Notes: generated by a model from the letters alone, not told the origin. A stretch of DNA of 33,690 bases from Bordetella parapertussis (GCA_945862135.1 CAMAYE010000012.1:1-33690), one strand, 5' to 3'. Positions 24,135-33,377 are shown, counted from the stretch's first letter. Program-made: numbers and translations.

Positions 24135-24668
24135 TCAGGCGCGGGCCCGTTCCGGATCAACCGCCAGCGCTTCGAGGAACCGCGAAACAAGATTGTATCC
24201 GCCAATGGTTGCCGTCAACTCGACGATTTCGCGGTCATTGAAATGCCCGCGCAACGCATCAAAGACGGCGGCGGGCACATGGATTTCGCGTGTCATGGAA
24301 TCGGCGTATGCCAAAACAGCGCGCTGCGCCGGGGTCAGCACTGTTGCGTTTTCCCAATGCTCAAGCGCATCAATCTGCTGCTGAGTGACGCCTTCGCGGA
24401 TAGCGAACGGCACATGCATCTGATATTCGTAGGAGGCGCCATTCAGCAGCGCCACACGCAGGATCACCAGTTCCCGGTAACCTCCCCGCAGCGTGCATCG
24501 CTGACGTATTGCCGTGAACAATGCCAGCCATCCCTCGGCAACCGGCGGTGCATTGAGCAACATGCTGTAAAGATTGAGCATGCGCCCGTCGCGCTCCCGG
24601 CGAATCCGGCTGGCCAGTGCCCTGACTTCGGGACTGCTGTTCTCGTCGCCATAGGCCAAGCGAGCCAT
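24135..24668 (-). CDS. Carboxymuconolactone decarboxylase (CMD) family protein
   Basis: A 177-residue, likely cytoplasmic helical protein of the CMD/AhpD-like superfamily. The core is YRELVILRVALLNGASYEYQ (64-83), then MHVPFAIREGVT and LTPAQRAVLAYADSMTREIH, with IVELTATIGGYNLVSRFLEAL near the end. Glu81 and His85 correspond to conserved residues of the decarboxylase branch. The CxxC pair of the peroxidase (AhpD) branch is absent, so it is not an alkylhydroperoxidase by sequence. It stands between the PilSR operon and tRNA-Pro without an obvious pathway partner, so the substrate is unknown. Confidence 0.85.
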   Translation of the reverse strand: MARLAYGDENSSPEVRALASRIRRERDGRMLNLYSMLLNAPPVAEGWLALFTAIRQRCTLRGGYRELVILRVALLNGASYEYQMHVPFAIREGVTQQQIDALEHWENATVLTPAQRAVLAYADSMTREIHVPAAVFDALRGHFNDREIVELTATIGGYNLVSRFLEALAVDPERARA

Positions 24669-24734
24669 ATCAGAAAAACTCCGGAAGGGGATCCTGATCC
24701 GTCACGAGAATCTGATGACGGCATCGGATAATCC

Positions 24735-24811
<77 letters not shown>

Positions 24812-24826
24812 ATTGACACAAACGCG

Positions 24827-24849
24827 AAGGGCACGTTGAGCGTGCCCTT
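24827..24849 (-). terminator. Hairpin between ispB and tRNA-Pro
   Basis: A perfect 9-bp stem AAGGGCACG / CGTGCCCTT with a 5-nt loop, immediately after the ispB stop. The T-tract on the minus strand is poor, so it may be a weak terminator or a processing site ahead of the tRNA. Confidence 0.5.
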
Positions 24850-24853
24850 GTGG

Positions 24854-25822
24854 TCAATGCGATCGCGTTACCGCGAACGAAGCCAATTGTATCAAAGAAT
24901 CGCGGTACTGCGTGTCCGGAATCACCGACAACGCATCCCGCGCCGCATCCGCCTCGGCTTGCGCCTGACGTTGCGTGTAATCCAGTGCGCCGGAGCCACG
25001 GATAGCGGCCAGTACGCCGTCGAGCTCGGCAAGACCCTCGGTCGATACCGCCCGACGGACCAGCGCCGCCTGATCAGCCGTGCCTTTACGCATGGCGTAA
25101 ATCAGCGGCAGCGTCGGTTTTCCCTCTGCCAGATCATCGCCGATGTTCTTGCCGATGACCCCGGCTTCGCCGGAGTAATCCAGCACGTCATCGATCAACT
25201 GGAATGCCGTACCCAGATGGCTGCCATACGTCGCCAGTGCCCGTTCCGTTTCTGCAGATGCGCCGGCAAGAATCGCACCCAGCCGGCCCGCCGCCTCGAA
25301 CAGCTTGGCGGTTTTGTAACGGATCACCTGCAGGTAACTTTCTTCATCGATGTCCGCATTCCTGCAATTCATCAATTGCAGAACTTCGCCTTCGGCAATC
25401 ACGTTGGTGGCGTCGGCCAGAACCTCCAGCACTCGCATGTCACCTGCGCTCACCATCATCTGGAAAGCGCGGGAATAAACGAAGTCGCCAACCAGCACCG
25501 ACGCCGCATTTCCGAACAGCGTATTGGCCGTCGGCTGGCCGCGTCGCAGGGCCGATTCATCAACCACATCGTCGTGCAGCAGCGTCGCCGTGTGAATGAA
25601 CTCAACCACCGCAGCAAGGGTATGGTGAGCGGTACCGCGGTAACCCAGGGCGCCAGCCGACAACAGCACGAGCGCGGGGCGCAGACGTTTGCCGCCACCG
25701 CCGATAATGTATTCGGCGACCTGCTTGACCAGGACGACGTCCGAGTGCAGGCGGTCGCGGATCACTTGATCCACAGCCTGCATGTCGGCGGAGAGCAGTT
25801 TTTGGAGTTGTTCGAGTGCCAC
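24854..25822 (-). CDS. ispB: Octaprenyl diphosphate synthase
   Basis: A trans-polyprenyl diphosphate synthase making the side chain of ubiquinone. The 322-residue protein has GGGGKRLRPALVLL (41-54), the first aspartate-rich motif LLHDDVVDES (Asp84, Asp85, Asp88) and the second FQLIDDVLDYSG (Asp211, Asp212, Asp215). I chose GTG 25822 because the protein then aligns in length and start with E. coli IspB (323 residues, MNLEKINELTAQDM); the longer frame to 25927 gives an unlike extension. No strong Shine-Dalgarno precedes it. It is divergent from rplU, the standard arrangement in proteobacteria. Chain length (C40 against C45) cannot be told from sequence. Confidence 0.93.
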   Translation of the reverse strand: MALEQLQKLLSADMQAVDQVIRDRLHSDVVLVKQVAEYIIGGGGKRLRPALVLLSAGALGYRGTAHHTLAAVVEFIHTATLLHDDVVDESALRRGQPTANTLFGNAASVLVGDFVYSRAFQMMVSAGDMRVLEVLADATNVIAEGEVLQLMNCRNADIDEESYLQVIRYKTAKLFEAAGRLGAILAGASAETERALATYGSHLGTAFQLIDDVLDYSGEAGVIGKNIGDDLAEGKPTLPLIYAMRKGTADQAALVRRAVSTEGLAELDGVLAAIRGSGALDYTQRQAQAEADAARDALSVIPDTQYRDSLIQLASFAVTRSH

Positions 25823-25957
25823 GGGCGGGTGAAAAAGCGGGATGATATCAATAACGCGGGGCGTCAGCGCGCCGGCCAGAAGCCTGCAATGCCCGCCGCT
25901 ATCGCCAACCCCTTGATTTTTAGGCAATATCCCCCTCGGCCGGGCTACAGAGATATT

Positions 25958-25986
25958 TTGACTGAGCCCTTGGAGGCTTGTATAAT
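25958..25986 (+). promoter_or_regulatory. Strong sigma70 promoter of the rplU operon
   Basis: -35 TTGACT (25958-25963), 17-bp spacer, -10 TATAAT (25981-25986): one mismatch from consensus with ideal spacing, 36 nt before the rplU ATG. Confidence 0.9.
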
Positions 25987-26022
25987 CGTCGGCTTTCCGT
26001 AGTTCGAGTTGAGGGGTTTCCC

Positions 26023-26334
26023 ATGTATGCGGTAGTCAAGACCGGCGGCAAACAGTATCGCGTGAGCGCTGGCACCAAAATCAAGGTTGAACAGCTGACG
26101 GCCGATGTCGGGTCGGAAGTCACTCTGGACCAGGTACTGATGATTGCCGAAGAAGGCAATGTCAAACTGGGCGCGCCGCTGGTGGCTGGCGCCGCTGTCA
26201 AAGCCAAAGTCCTGTCCCAGGGCCGCGGCGACAAGGTGCGCATTTACAAAATGCGCCGGCGTAAACACTATCGCAAGTCCCAGGGGCATCGGCAGAATTT
26301 CACCGAGCTCGAAATCACGGGCATTGCAGGTTAA
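26023..26334 (+). CDS. rplU: 50S ribosomal protein L21
   Basis: A 103-residue large-subunit protein that binds 23S rRNA. The N-terminus [17 protein letters not shown] and the signature [20 protein letters not shown] are diagnostic. ATG 26023 has GAGGGG upstream; the in-frame ATG at 25978 lies inside the promoter and is excluded. It is followed by rpmA after 14 nt in the usual rplU-rpmA-obgE order. Confidence 0.98.
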   Translation: MYAVVKTGGKQYRVSAGTKIKVEQLTADVGSEVTLDQVLMIAEEGNVKLGAPLVAGAAVKAKVLSQGRGDKVRIYKMRRRKHYRKSQGHRQNFTELEITGIAG

Positions 26335-26348
26335 GGAGAGCACATCTC

Positions 26349-26606
26349 ATGGCACATAAAAAAGCAGGCGGCAGTTCACGTAACGGCCGCGACTCGGAAT
26401 CCAAACGACTGGGCGTCAAACGCTTTGGTGGTGAACTGATCCCCGCCGGCAGCATTATCATTCGTCAGCGCGGCACCCAGGTACACCCCGGCGAAAACGT
26501 CGGCATGGGCCGCGACCACACGCTGTTTGCGAAAGTGAACGGACGCGTGCAGTTTGCGGTCAAGGGCCCGCAGCAGCGCCAGACGGTGAGCGTCGTTCCC
26601 GCCTGA
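26349..26606 (+). CDS. rpmA: 50S ribosomal protein L27
   Basis: An 85-residue L27 with the invariant start [20 protein letters not shown], then [20 protein letters not shown] and [10 protein letters not shown]. Its N-terminal tail reaches the peptidyl-transferase centre. AAGGAGAG lies before the ATG. An intrinsic terminator follows, separating most ribosomal-protein transcription from obgE. Confidence 0.98.
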   Translation: MAHKKAGGSSRNGRDSESKRLGVKRFGGELIPAGSIIIRQRGTQVHPGENVGMGRDHTLFAKVNGRVQFAVKGPQQRQTVSVVPA

Positions 26607-26624
26607 TCGCTTCATACGCTGTAG

Positions 26625-26655
26625 AAAAGGCCCTGTTGAACGACAGGGCCTTTTT
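26625..26655 (+). terminator. Intrinsic terminator between rpmA and obgE
   Basis: A 12-bp perfect stem AAAAGGCCCTGT / ACAGGGCCTTTT with a 6-nt loop, ending in a T-run. The obgE ATG is only 14 nt further on, so obgE-proB depend on partial read-through or on an unseen promoter. Confidence 0.9.
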
Positions 26656-26669
26656 CATTTGAGGAAGCC

Positions 26670-27731
26670 ATGAAATTCATCGACGAAGCACGCATTGAAG
26701 TGCACGCCGGCAAGGGCGGTGACGGCGTTGCGAGCTTTCGACGCGAAAAATTCGTGCCGCGGGGCGGCCCCGATGGCGGCGACGGCGGCCGAGGCGGCAG
26801 TATTTTTGCAATCGCCGATCGCAATATCAATACCCTGATCGATTACCGCTACGCGCGTATCCATCGGGCAAAGAACGGCCAGAAAGGCATGGGCTCAGAC
26901 TGTTATGGCCGCGCGGCAGCCGACATTGAACTGCGCATGCCGGTGGGCACAGTTGTCAGCGATGCCGAGACCGGCGAAATCCTGTTCGACCTCGCGCACG
27001 ACGGCGACCGCGTCACACTGGCCCAGGGCGGCCGCGGCGGACTGGGCAATCTGCATTTCAAATCCAGCACCAACCGGGCACCGCGGCAGTTCACTGTTGG
27101 CGAACCCGGGGTCTCGCGTTATCTGCAGCTCGAACTCAAGGTGCTTGCGGACGTCGGCCTGCTGGGCATGCCCAACGCCGGGAAATCAACACTGATCCGG
27201 GCCATCTCGGCGGCACGGCCCAAAGTCGCGGATTACCCGTTCACAACCCTGCAGCCCAATCTCGGCGTAGTACGTGCTGACGAGAACCGCAGCTTCGTCG
27301 TGGCCGACATTCCGGGACTGATCGAAGGCGCCGCTGAAGGCGCCGGGCTGGGCCATCAGTTCCTGCGCCACCTGGCGCGCACCAAACTGCTATTGCACGT
27401 GATTGATGTCGTACCGCCGGATCCTGATGCCGATGTCGTGCGCGACGCCAAGGCGCTGGTACGCGAGTTACGCAAGTATGATGAAGCCCTCTACCGCAAG
27501 CCGCGCTGGCTGGTGTTCAACAAACTCGACCTGGTCCCCGAAAAAGACCGCGAAAAACTCGTGCAGTCACTGCTGAAAAAACTGGGCGTCAGCCGCAAGT
27601 ACTTCGCCATCTCCGCAATCAGCGGTGACGGCTGCCGGCCGCTGGTCTTTGCCGCGATGGAGCATCTGGAACAGCAGCAGGACAAACCGCAAAAGACCGT
27701 GCGAAAGAAAACGGTCAAGGCGGAAGCATGA
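26670..27731 (+). CDS. obgE: GTPase ObgE/CgtA
   Basis: An essential GTPase linked to 50S assembly and the stringent response. The 353-residue protein has the glycine-rich Obg domain (1-158, with [12 protein letters not shown] at 32-43). The GTPase domain shows G1 GMPNAGKS (166-173), G2 [10 protein letters not shown]3 DIPG (213-216), G4 NKLD (284-287) and G5 SAISG. The C-terminal tail is lysine-rich. GAGGAAGCC precedes the ATG. The stop overlaps the proB start (ATGA), so the two are translationally coupled. Confidence 0.97.
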   Translation: MKFIDEARIEVHAGKGGDGVASFRREKFVPRGGPDGGDGGRGGSIFAIADRNINTLIDYRYARIHRAKNGQKGMGSDCYGRAAADIELRMPVGTVVSDAETGEILFDLAHDGDRVTLAQGGRGGLGNLHFKSSTNRAPRQFTVGEPGVSRYLQLELKVLADVGLLGMPNAGKSTLIRAISAARPKVADYPFTTLQPNLGVVRADENRSFVVADIPGLIEGAAEGAGLGHQFLRHLARTKLLLHVIDVVPPDPDADVVRDAKALVRELRKYDEALYRKPRWLVFNKLDLVPEKDREKLVQSLLKKLGVSRKYFAISAISGDGCRPLVFAAMEHLEQQQDKPQKTVRKKTVKAEA

Positions 27732-28858
27732 GCGGCGCCGCAAAATCCGTAATCCACAAGGCCCGACGACTGGTGGTCAAGGTCGGCAGCGCGCTGGTCA
27801 CTAACTCCGGTCTGGGACTCGACCATGCCGCCCTCACCGGATGGGCCGAACAGATTGCCCGCTTGCGGCATGACGGCAAGGAAGTTGTACTGGTTTCCAG
27901 CGGCGCCATTGCCGAAGGCATGCAAAGGCTGGGCTGGTCGCGCCGACCGAATGCGCTGCACGAACTGCAGGCAGCCGCAGCTGTCGGCCAGATGGGCATG
28001 GTGCAGGTTTATGAATCCTGCTTTCGCAGTCATGGCCTGCTGGCATCACAGATTCTGCTGACCCATGAGGATCTTGCTGACCGCAAGCGTTATCTCAATG
28101 CCCGCTCGACGCTGCGCACCCTGCTCGATCTGGGAGTCATCCCGGTGATCAACGAAAACGACACCGTTGCGATCGACGAGATCCGTTTTGGCGATAACGA
28201 CACTCTTGCCGCGCTGGTCACAAACCTGATTGAAGCCGATGCGCTGATCATTCTCACCGATCAGCAAGGCCTCTACAGTGCCGATCCGCGCATAAACCCG
28301 GCAGCGACTCTGGTGGCTGACGGCACCGCAGGCGACCCTTACATGGAAACCATTGCCGGCTCGACCGGAAGCGCCATTGCCCGCGGCGGCATGCTGACAA
28401 AAATTCTCGCAGCCAAACGAGCCGCACGAAGTGGTGCGCATACCATCATTGCTTCCGGACGAGAACAGAACGTTCTGCTGCGACTCGCAGATGGCGAACG
28501 CGTTGGGACACAATTACTGGCCGGACAGGCCACCGTCGCTGCACGCAAACAATGGCTGGCTGATCACTTGCAGGTGCGCGGACGCGTTACGCTTGATGCG
28601 GGCGCCACCAAGGCATTGCTGGTGGACGGCAAAAGTCTGCTGCCAGTCGGCGTGTGTGATGCCACAGGAGACTTTGAGCGCGGCGAAGTCGTCAGCTGCC
28701 TCGACGAAACCGGACGCGAAATCGCCCGGGGTCTGATCAATTACAGCTGCATGGAAACCTGCCGTATCCTGCGAACACCATCCAACCAGATCGAATCGAA
28801 GCTCGGTTACGTCGACGAACCTGAACTGATCCATCGCGACAATCTGGTTCTGCTCTGA
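27728..28858 (+). CDS. proB: Glutamate 5-kinase with PUA domain
   Basis: The first enzyme of proline synthesis, phosphorylating glutamate to gamma-glutamyl phosphate. The 376-residue protein has the amino-acid kinase fold with [11 protein letters not shown] (16-26), [10 protein letters not shown] (56-65), [20 protein letters not shown] and [13 protein letters not shown], and a C-terminal PUA domain (about 275-376). It begins inside the obgE stop. It converges on the CNP1-like gene, with 9 nt between stops. Feedback inhibition by proline is a family property. Confidence 0.97.
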   Translation: MSGAAKSVIHKARRLVVKVGSALVTNSGLGLDHAALTGWAEQIARLRHDGKEVVLVSSGAIAEGMQRLGWSRRPNALHELQAAAAVGQMGMVQVYESCFRSHGLLASQILLTHEDLADRKRYLNARSTLRTLLDLGVIPVINENDTVAIDEIRFGDNDTLAALVTNLIEADALIILTDQQGLYSADPRINPAATLVADGTAGDPYMETIAGSTGSAIARGGMLTKILAAKRAARSGAHTIIASGREQNVLLRLADGERVGTQLLAGQATVAARKQWLADHLQVRGRVTLDAGATKALLVDGKSLLPVGVCDATGDFERGEVVSCLDETGREIARGLINYSCMETCRILRTPSNQIESKLGYVDEPELIHRDNLVLL

Positions 28859-28867
28859 GTAACCGCT

Positions 28868-29410
28868 TCAGTCACGTACCGGCGAACGCCGGGGACCTGC
28901 ACGCAAGGCCTGGACAATCTGGGCTGCGGACTCCTCCATGATTTTCCCCCGGCACAGGTACTCCTTGTACAGGGTGACATGGTGTCCGGCGAATTCCTTG
29001 AACTCCACAAAGCGCCACTGCGGATTACGGGCGCGTACCCAGGTTTTGTCGCTACGTCCTATCGCGTAATATTTCTGTTCACGCGACTCGCAACGCATGC
29101 CTTCAAACGACACATTGGTGGCGCCACCGGCCGTCTTGATGACCAGTGTATAGCGGACAACACCATCACTGCCGGTAGAAACCGACAGGGCGTCCACGAA
29201 ATAGCGGTGCGGGGTTTCAGGCCCCACATCCAGCGCAATCAGGTTTGCATCAGCGGGATAAGCCGGCAACTGGGCCTGCATTTCGGACCATGGCATTATT
29301 TCCTGGTCAAAGTTGTAATCCCATCCATCCCACGCCTTCTGGGCGAATACCGGGGAACACAACAGGGAAACAACTGCGCCCGTGAAAAAACGAATAAGTA
29401 TTGATTGCAT
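28868..29410 (-). CDS. CNP1-like family exported protein
   Basis: A 180-residue secreted or periplasmic protein of the CNP1-like family, first described from Neisseria; function unknown. The signal peptide is SILIRFFTGAVVSLLCSPVF, with cleavage after VFA at 23. The mature part starts QKAWDGWDYNFDQ and contains IMPWSEMQAQLPAYP, GMRCESREQKYYAIGRSDKT and YLCRGKIM; two cysteines could form a disulphide. ATG 29410 is chosen as the start of the signal peptide. Next to proB it is a common betaproteobacterial neighbour. Here the rubrerythrin cluster lies upstream. Confidence 0.85.
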   Translation of the reverse strand: MQSILIRFFTGAVVSLLCSPVFAQKAWDGWDYNFDQEIMPWSEMQAQLPAYPADANLIALDVGPETPHRYFVDALSVSTGSDGVVRYTLVIKTAGGATNVSFEGMRCESREQKYYAIGRSDKTWVRARNPQWRFVEFKEFAGHHVTLYKEYLCRGKIMEESAAQIVQALRAGPRRSPVRD

Positions 29411-29481
29411 GCGCGCGATTTTACCCTTTGCGCAGGTCAGGCTGCGACTGCGCGAACGGCAGTCGCAGCAATAACGCAAAA

Positions 29482-30066
29482 TCAGGCCAGATCCGACATC
29501 AGCGATGCCCGCATGGCATCCGCGACCCGGGGAATGGCAGCCGAATAGTTCGGGTGATCAACCCCAATTGCAAGAACAGCACCGCCACGCAACGCTGTGA
29601 CCATTGGTGCTGTCAGCTCGAAGCGGAGAAAGTGCACCGAGGAGGTTTTTTGCTCGTTCTCCCGCTCAAGATCCTCGTCTGCAATTGCATGGACTCGATC
29701 AAAGCCGGCAACCTGCACCCAGACCTTGTCTTCGACACCGATCAATTGCGCCAGCTTATTGCGCCGCTCACCTTCATCGGGATACTCGATCATCATCGTC
29801 GCTTTCCAGTTGCTGCCATCGGGCACCAGAGGGTTGTAGGCGCCGAGTTCGTCGCGAATGCCTTCCTCCTCGAATATCCGTTCCACGCGCAGCATTTCCT
29901 GCACCTGGTAGCGTATGGTCAGTTCATCTTCAAATATCAGCGTGACGTTCTCGCCCAGTTGCAGGGTGCGGTCCTTTTTGTGCGCAATGACTTTTGCACG
30001 GAATTCAGGGCGTGCCTTGGCGTAAACCTCAAGCGGCATCAGGGTCTCAGGGGAAATTTGCGGCAT
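29482..30066 (-). CDS. DUF3501 family protein
   Basis: A protein of about 194 residues, conserved as DUF3501. Blocks are VYAKARPEFRAKVIAHKKDR, LTIRYQVQEMLRVERIFEEE, YNPLVPDGSNWKATMMIEYP, IADEDLERENEQKTSSVHFL and IGVDHPNY. No membrane segment or metal-binding cysteine cluster is seen. Two starts are possible: ATG 30066, or GTG 30078, which overlaps the stop of the upstream Fe-S gene as GTGA. Either way the two are translationally linked. Such proteins occur repeatedly beside a heterodisulfide-reductase-like Fe-S protein and rubrerythrin, implying one redox function, as yet unassigned. Confidence 0.87.
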   Translation of the reverse strand: MPQISPETLMPLEVYAKARPEFRAKVIAHKKDRTLQLGENVTLIFEDELTIRYQVQEMLRVERIFEEEGIRDELGAYNPLVPDGSNWKATMMIEYPDEGERRNKLAQLIGVEDKVWVQVAGFDRVHAIADEDLERENEQKTSSVHFLRFELTAPMVTALRGGAVLAIGVDHPNYSAAIPRVADAMRASLMSDLA

Positions 30067-30074
30067 GATTGTTC

Positions 30075-31415
30075 TCACAGTCCGTATGCAATGCGTATCA
30101 GGGTAATGGGATGTTGCTTCTCGGCGCCGCCGCCTGCTTCGCCTTCACCGATGCCCTGCTGAATGTGGCGTCCGGCGATTGCGCAGTCGGAGCTGATGTA
30201 ATCGGGCTGTACTTCACCCATCAGACGGAATACCGGCCGGCCGATTTTCATCGATTGTTCGAAGAACTCGCTTTTCACGCCCCAGGTGCCGTCGTGACCC
30301 GCGCAGCGTTCAACGGTCGTGACCTTGGTCTCCGGCACCATTTCCAGCAGCTCGCGCGTCTTCTGCCCCATGTTCTGCACGCGCAGGTGGCAGGGGATGT
30401 GGTACGACACCTTGCCCAACGGCTGCTTGAACTCTTTTTTCAGCAGGCCGTCCTTGTGACGCAACACCAAATATTCAAACGGGTCAAACATGGCTGCGGC
30501 CACAGCTTTCACATCGGCATCATCCGGGAACATCAGCGGCAACTCCTGCTTGAACATCAGTGTGCAGGATGGCACGGCACTGAGAATTGCGTAGCCCTCA
30601 CGCGCAAGCTTTGCCAGCACCGGGATGTTGAGCTCCTTGTTGCGCTGCACGGCCTCGAGATCGCCCAGCTCCAGCTTGGGCATACCGCAGCAGGCTTCCT
30701 TCTCGACCACAGTCGACGGCACTTCGTTGTGCGCGAGGATCTTCAGCAGATCGTGGCCAATGCCCGGCTCGTTGTAATTCACATAGCAGGTCGAAAAAAT
30801 CGCTACCTTGCCCGGGGTCTGCTGGCCGTCCTTGACCGGAAATGACGCATCCGGTTGGGCAGTCGAACGGAATTTTGCGCTGTCGTATTCGGGGAGGACG
30901 CGATCTTTGTGAATGCCGAGCACGCTGTCCATGACCTTACGCACCGGCGCGGCCTTGTTCGCGGCATTGACCACCTGCACCACCACGGGAATCGAGGCGA
31001 GCTTGCCCAGTGCATCGGTGCTGGACAGCAATTTGTCGCGGAAGCTGGTCCCGCCCTTGCGGAATTTGACCGCCTTGGCACGCAACATCAAATGGGGGAA
31101 ATCCAGATTCCATTCGTGCGGCGGCACATAAGGACACTTGGTCATGTAACACATGTCGCAGAGGTAGCAACGATCAATGACTTCCCAGTAATCCTTCTTG
31201 GGAATGCCATCAACTTCGAGCGTCGGACTCTCATCGACCAGATCAAACAGCTTGGGAAACGCCGTGCACAGGTTCACACACCGACGGCAGCCATGGCAGA
31301 TGTCGAATACGCGTTCGAGTTCCTTGTCGAGTTTTTCCTCGTTGTAGAAATCCTCGGATTTCCAGTCCAGGGGATGCCGGGTTGGGGCCTCGAGACTACC
31401 TTCGCGTGCGGTCAT
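30075..31415 (-). CDS. GlpC/HdrD-like iron-sulfur oxidoreductase
   Basis: A soluble 446-residue protein with two 4Fe-4S motifs near the N-terminus (Cys40, 43, 46, 50 and Cys83, 86, 89, 94). Two CCG-type domains follow, of the heterodisulfide-reductase / glycerol-3-phosphate dehydrogenase GlpC kind ([12 protein letters not shown] at 241-252; [10 protein letters not shown] at 341-350, with Cys371 after it). These domains usually bind a further cluster and pass electrons to a quinone or a disulphide. No flavin domain is fused. It lies between rubrerythrin and DUF3501 genes and overlaps the latter, so it probably feeds or drains electrons for that cluster; donor and acceptor are unknown. Confidence 0.92.
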   Translation of the reverse strand: MTAREGSLEAPTRHPLDWKSEDFYNEEKLDKELERVFDICHGCRRCVNLCTAFPKLFDLVDESPTLEVDGIPKKDYWEVIDRCYLCDMCYMTKCPYVPPHEWNLDFPHLMLRAKAVKFRKGGTSFRDKLLSSTDALGKLASIPVVVQVVNAANKAAPVRKVMDSVLGIHKDRVLPEYDSAKFRSTAQPDASFPVKDGQQTPGKVAIFSTCYVNYNEPGIGHDLLKILAHNEVPSTVVEKEACCGMPKLELGDLEAVQRNKELNIPVLAKLAREGYAILSAVPSCTLMFKQELPLMFPDDADVKAVAAAMFDPFEYLVLRHKDGLLKKEFKQPLGKVSYHIPCHLRVQNMGQKTRELLEMVPETKVTTVERCAGHDGTWGVKSEFFEQSMKIGRPVFRLMGEVQPDYISSDCAIAGRHIQQGIGEGEAGGGAEKQHPITLIRIAYGL

Positions 31416-31446
31416 GGTCGGATATGCTGCTCAATGGGTTGGGCTG

Positions 31447-31476
31447 AAAAGAAAGAGGCGCACATGCGCCCCTTTC
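31447..31476 (-). terminator. Partial intrinsic terminator after rubrerythrin
   Basis: Minus strand: GGCGCA / TGCGCC core (31470-31465 and 31462-31457), with flanking AAAG/CTTT pairs and one mismatch, then a short T-run at 31450-31447. It lies between rubrerythrin and the Fe-S gene and would make rubrerythrin mRNA more abundant than the rest. Confidence 0.68.
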
Positions 31477-31498
31477 TCCAATTGATCCTGGATAAGGA

Positions 31499-31918
31499 TC
31501 AGTCGGCCAAGGCGTCCAGGGCTTTCTGGAAGCGATTGGCGTGCGAGCGTTCGGCTTTCGCCAGCGTCTCGAACCAGTCGGCGATTTCACCGAAACCTTC
31601 GTCGCGCGCGGTTTTCGCCATACCCGGGTACATGTCGGTGTACTCGTGAGTCTCACCGGCAATCGCGGCCTTCAGGTTGTCGCGGGTGCGGCCGATCGGC
31701 AGATCGGTTGCGGGATCACCACAAGCTTCCATGTATTCCAGGTGGCCGTGCGCATGGCCGGTTTCGCCTTCCGCGGTGGAACGGAAAACAGCTGCAACAT
31801 CGTTCTGACCTTCAACGTCGGCTTTGGCTGCGAAGTAGAGATAACGGCGGTTGGCTTGCGATTCACCGGCAAATGCCGCCTTCAGATTGCCATGGGTCTT
31901 TGAATTCTTGAGTTGCAT
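31499..31918 (-). CDS. Rubrerythrin (di-iron domain only)
   Basis: A 139-residue di-iron protein that reduces hydrogen peroxide in classical systems. Iron ligands are Glu19 ([11 protein letters not shown]), Glu52 and His55 ([10 protein letters not shown]), Glu89 and Glu92 (IAGETHEY), and Glu123 and His126 ([10 protein letters not shown]). The C-terminal rubredoxin domain of classical rubrerythrins is missing, so electrons must come from a separate partner, plausibly the adjacent Fe-S protein. ATG 31918 has AAAGGAG upstream. A group of ATTTAG half-sites lies 80-107 bp before the start. A terminator separates it from the next gene. Confidence 0.94.
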   Translation of the reverse strand: MQLKNSKTHGNLKAAFAGESQANRRYLYFAAKADVEGQNDVAAVFRSTAEGETGHAHGHLEYMEACGDPATDLPIGRTRDNLKAAIAGETHEYTDMYPGMAKTARDEGFGEIADWFETLAKAERSHANRFQKALDALAD

Positions 31919-31997
31919 AAAAACTCCTTTAAAAACAATAGGTTACTTATAGCCTCACACGGTATTTCGCGCTCCGGAACAACCTACATGCACAGAT

Positions 31998-32025
31998 ATT
32001 TAGACTAAATCTAATCTGTATTTAG
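31998..32025 (-). promoter_or_regulatory. Candidate operator: three ATTTAG half-sites upstream of rubrerythrin
   Basis: ATTTAG-A-CTAAAT is a perfect palindrome at 31998-32010, and a further ATTTAG lies at 32020-32025, 22 bp (two helical turns) from the first. The AT-rich block stands out in the 178-nt gap. The regulator is unknown, and no convincing -10/-35 pair was placed. Confidence 0.5.
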
Positions 32026-32096
32026 AGTGTAAATCGAACCACTAAACAGAGTCAACAATAAAGCTGGAAACTGAACGAAAACTTTGTACAGAAGGG

Positions 32097-32690
32097 TCAG
32101 TGACCGAGACTCGCCTCGATGTCCGCAAAAGTACGCGCAACTGCTTCGGTGGTAATCGCAATGCCCAATTGCCTTGCGATCTGCGTGGCAGAAAATACGC
32201 CGCGGACGCGCTGCCGTCCCTTCGCATCCAGATCAACCACCAATGTGTGCTGACGTCCTGCCGCTTTCAGCGTGGCGACGACATGGCCGACAGTTGCGGC
32301 TTTGACATCACGAAGATCCATCGCCTCCAGCGCGTCCCGCGGCGTCATGATGTCGCGGACCTGCACCTCGCTGCGATGAACACCTTGCTGCACAGCGGTC
32401 TGGACGGGTTTTTCACCGAGCACATCGTTCGCAGTTACAAGACCATGCACGCGTCGATCAGCATCCACCACCAGCAACAGGCGTACACCTCGCTGAATCA
32501 TGCGACGGTGGGCTTCATCGACGGTATCCCCGGGGAGAATGATGACCGCGGTGACCTTGTTGAAATCAGTCATCACATCAAGCGCAGGACTGTCGATGCG
32601 TACGCGTTCAAGAACAGCCTGTGTCGGCTGCGCATAACCGCTGTCAGCCTGCAGTGCAACAGGTTTTATTGCTGAATAGTCGCGAACCAT
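32097..32690 (-). CDS. CBS-pair domain protein
   Basis: A 197-residue soluble protein with two CBS domains. The first is about 35-95 (DVMTDFNKVTAVIILPGDTV, HRRMIQRGVRLLLVVDADRR, VHGLVTANDVLG) and the second about 110-175 (VRDIMTPRDALEAMDLRDVK, HTLVVDLDAK, RGVFSATQIARQLG). CBS pairs bind adenine nucleotides and sense energy state. No effector domain is fused, so the target is unknown. A perfect 17-bp palindrome lies 37 nt before its ATG. It is transcribed in the direction of the rubrerythrin cluster, 178 nt upstream of it. Confidence 0.88.
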   Translation of the reverse strand: MVRDYSAIKPVALQADSGYAQPTQAVLERVRIDSPALDVMTDFNKVTAVIILPGDTVDEAHRRMIQRGVRLLLVVDADRRVHGLVTANDVLGEKPVQTAVQQGVHRSEVQVRDIMTPRDALEAMDLRDVKAATVGHVVATLKAAGRQHTLVVDLDAKGRQRVRGVFSATQIARQLGIAITTEAVARTFADIEASLGH

Positions 32691-32726
32691 TTCCGCCTCC
32701 GCCCTCGTCGAGAAACTTCGATCGGA

Positions 32727-32743
32727 ACCGTTACCGTAACGGT
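32727..32743 (-). promoter_or_regulatory. Perfect 8-1-8 palindrome upstream of the CBS gene
   Basis: ACCGTTAC-C-GTAACGGT. A one-base centre is poor for an RNA hairpin but good for a dimeric DNA-binding protein. It lies between rppH and the CBS gene; it could be an operator. Confidence 0.5.
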
Positions 32744-32775
32744 CTTGCCGCGTACCGGCTACTGACGGCTGGACT

Positions 32776-33294
32776 CTACACGCCTAGCAGCGGTGCACGC
32801 TGGCGTTTGCGTTGATCCTGACGTTTGACCAAGAAGCGGGACAACTCGTTCAGCGCCTGCTCATAAACAGCACGCTTGAATTCTATGACATCCTGCGTCG
32901 GTGCCCAATACTCGTGCCAGCGCCACGCGTCAAACTCGGGTTTCTCGGATGCGCGCAGACAGACATCGCAATCACGGCCTACCAGCCGAAGCAGAAACCA
33001 TATCTGCTTCTGTCCGCGGTAATTGCCGCGCCACTCCCGCCGTAGCCAGCGTTCCGGCACTTCATAACGCAGCCAGTCACGCGTGCGCCCCAGCACTTGA
33101 ACGTGCTCGGGTTTGAGCCCGACCTCTTCATGCAATTCGCGGTACATCGCCGCCTCAGGACGCTCACCGCCCTTGATGCCGCCCTGCGGAAACTGCCACG
33201 AATGCTCGCGTACCCGCTTACCCCAAAAAACCTCGTTTTTCCAATTGCACAAAACGATCCCGACGTTGGGGCGATAGCCATCTCTGTCGATCAT
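32776..33294 (-). CDS. rppH: RNA pyrophosphohydrolase (Nudix)
   Basis: Removes pyrophosphate from the 5' end of triphosphorylated mRNA, opening it to RNase E decay. The 172-residue protein begins [17 protein letters not shown]. The Nudix box at 38-60 fits GX5EX7REUXEEXGU (Gly38, Glu44, Arg52, Glu53, Glu56, Glu57, Gly59), and [11 protein letters not shown] plus [11 protein letters not shown] are RppH landmarks. ATG 33294 is chosen because it aligns with E. coli RppH and has GGGGA 5-6 nt upstream; ATGs at 33300 and 33312 would add a few residues. The tail is basic ([16 protein letters not shown]). Confidence 0.95.
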   Translation of the reverse strand: MIDRDGYRPNVGIVLCNWKNEVFWGKRVREHSWQFPQGGIKGGERPEAAMYRELHEEVGLKPEHVQVLGRTRDWLRYEVPERWLRREWRGNYRGQKQIWFLLRLVGRDCDVCLRASEKPEFDAWRWHEYWAPTQDVIEFKRAVYEQALNELSRFLVKRQDQRKRQRAPLLGV

Positions 33295-33377
33295 GGTCAT
33301 CCCCGAATGCATTGAACATATGGAACTGATTTTTTCACAATTCCCCGGGTATTGAAAGCCCGGAAAAACGTGGATTA

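Noticed and set aside
24135-24668. AhpD-type alkylhydroperoxidase.
   Set aside because: The CxxC redox pair is missing; only the wider CMD family is supported.
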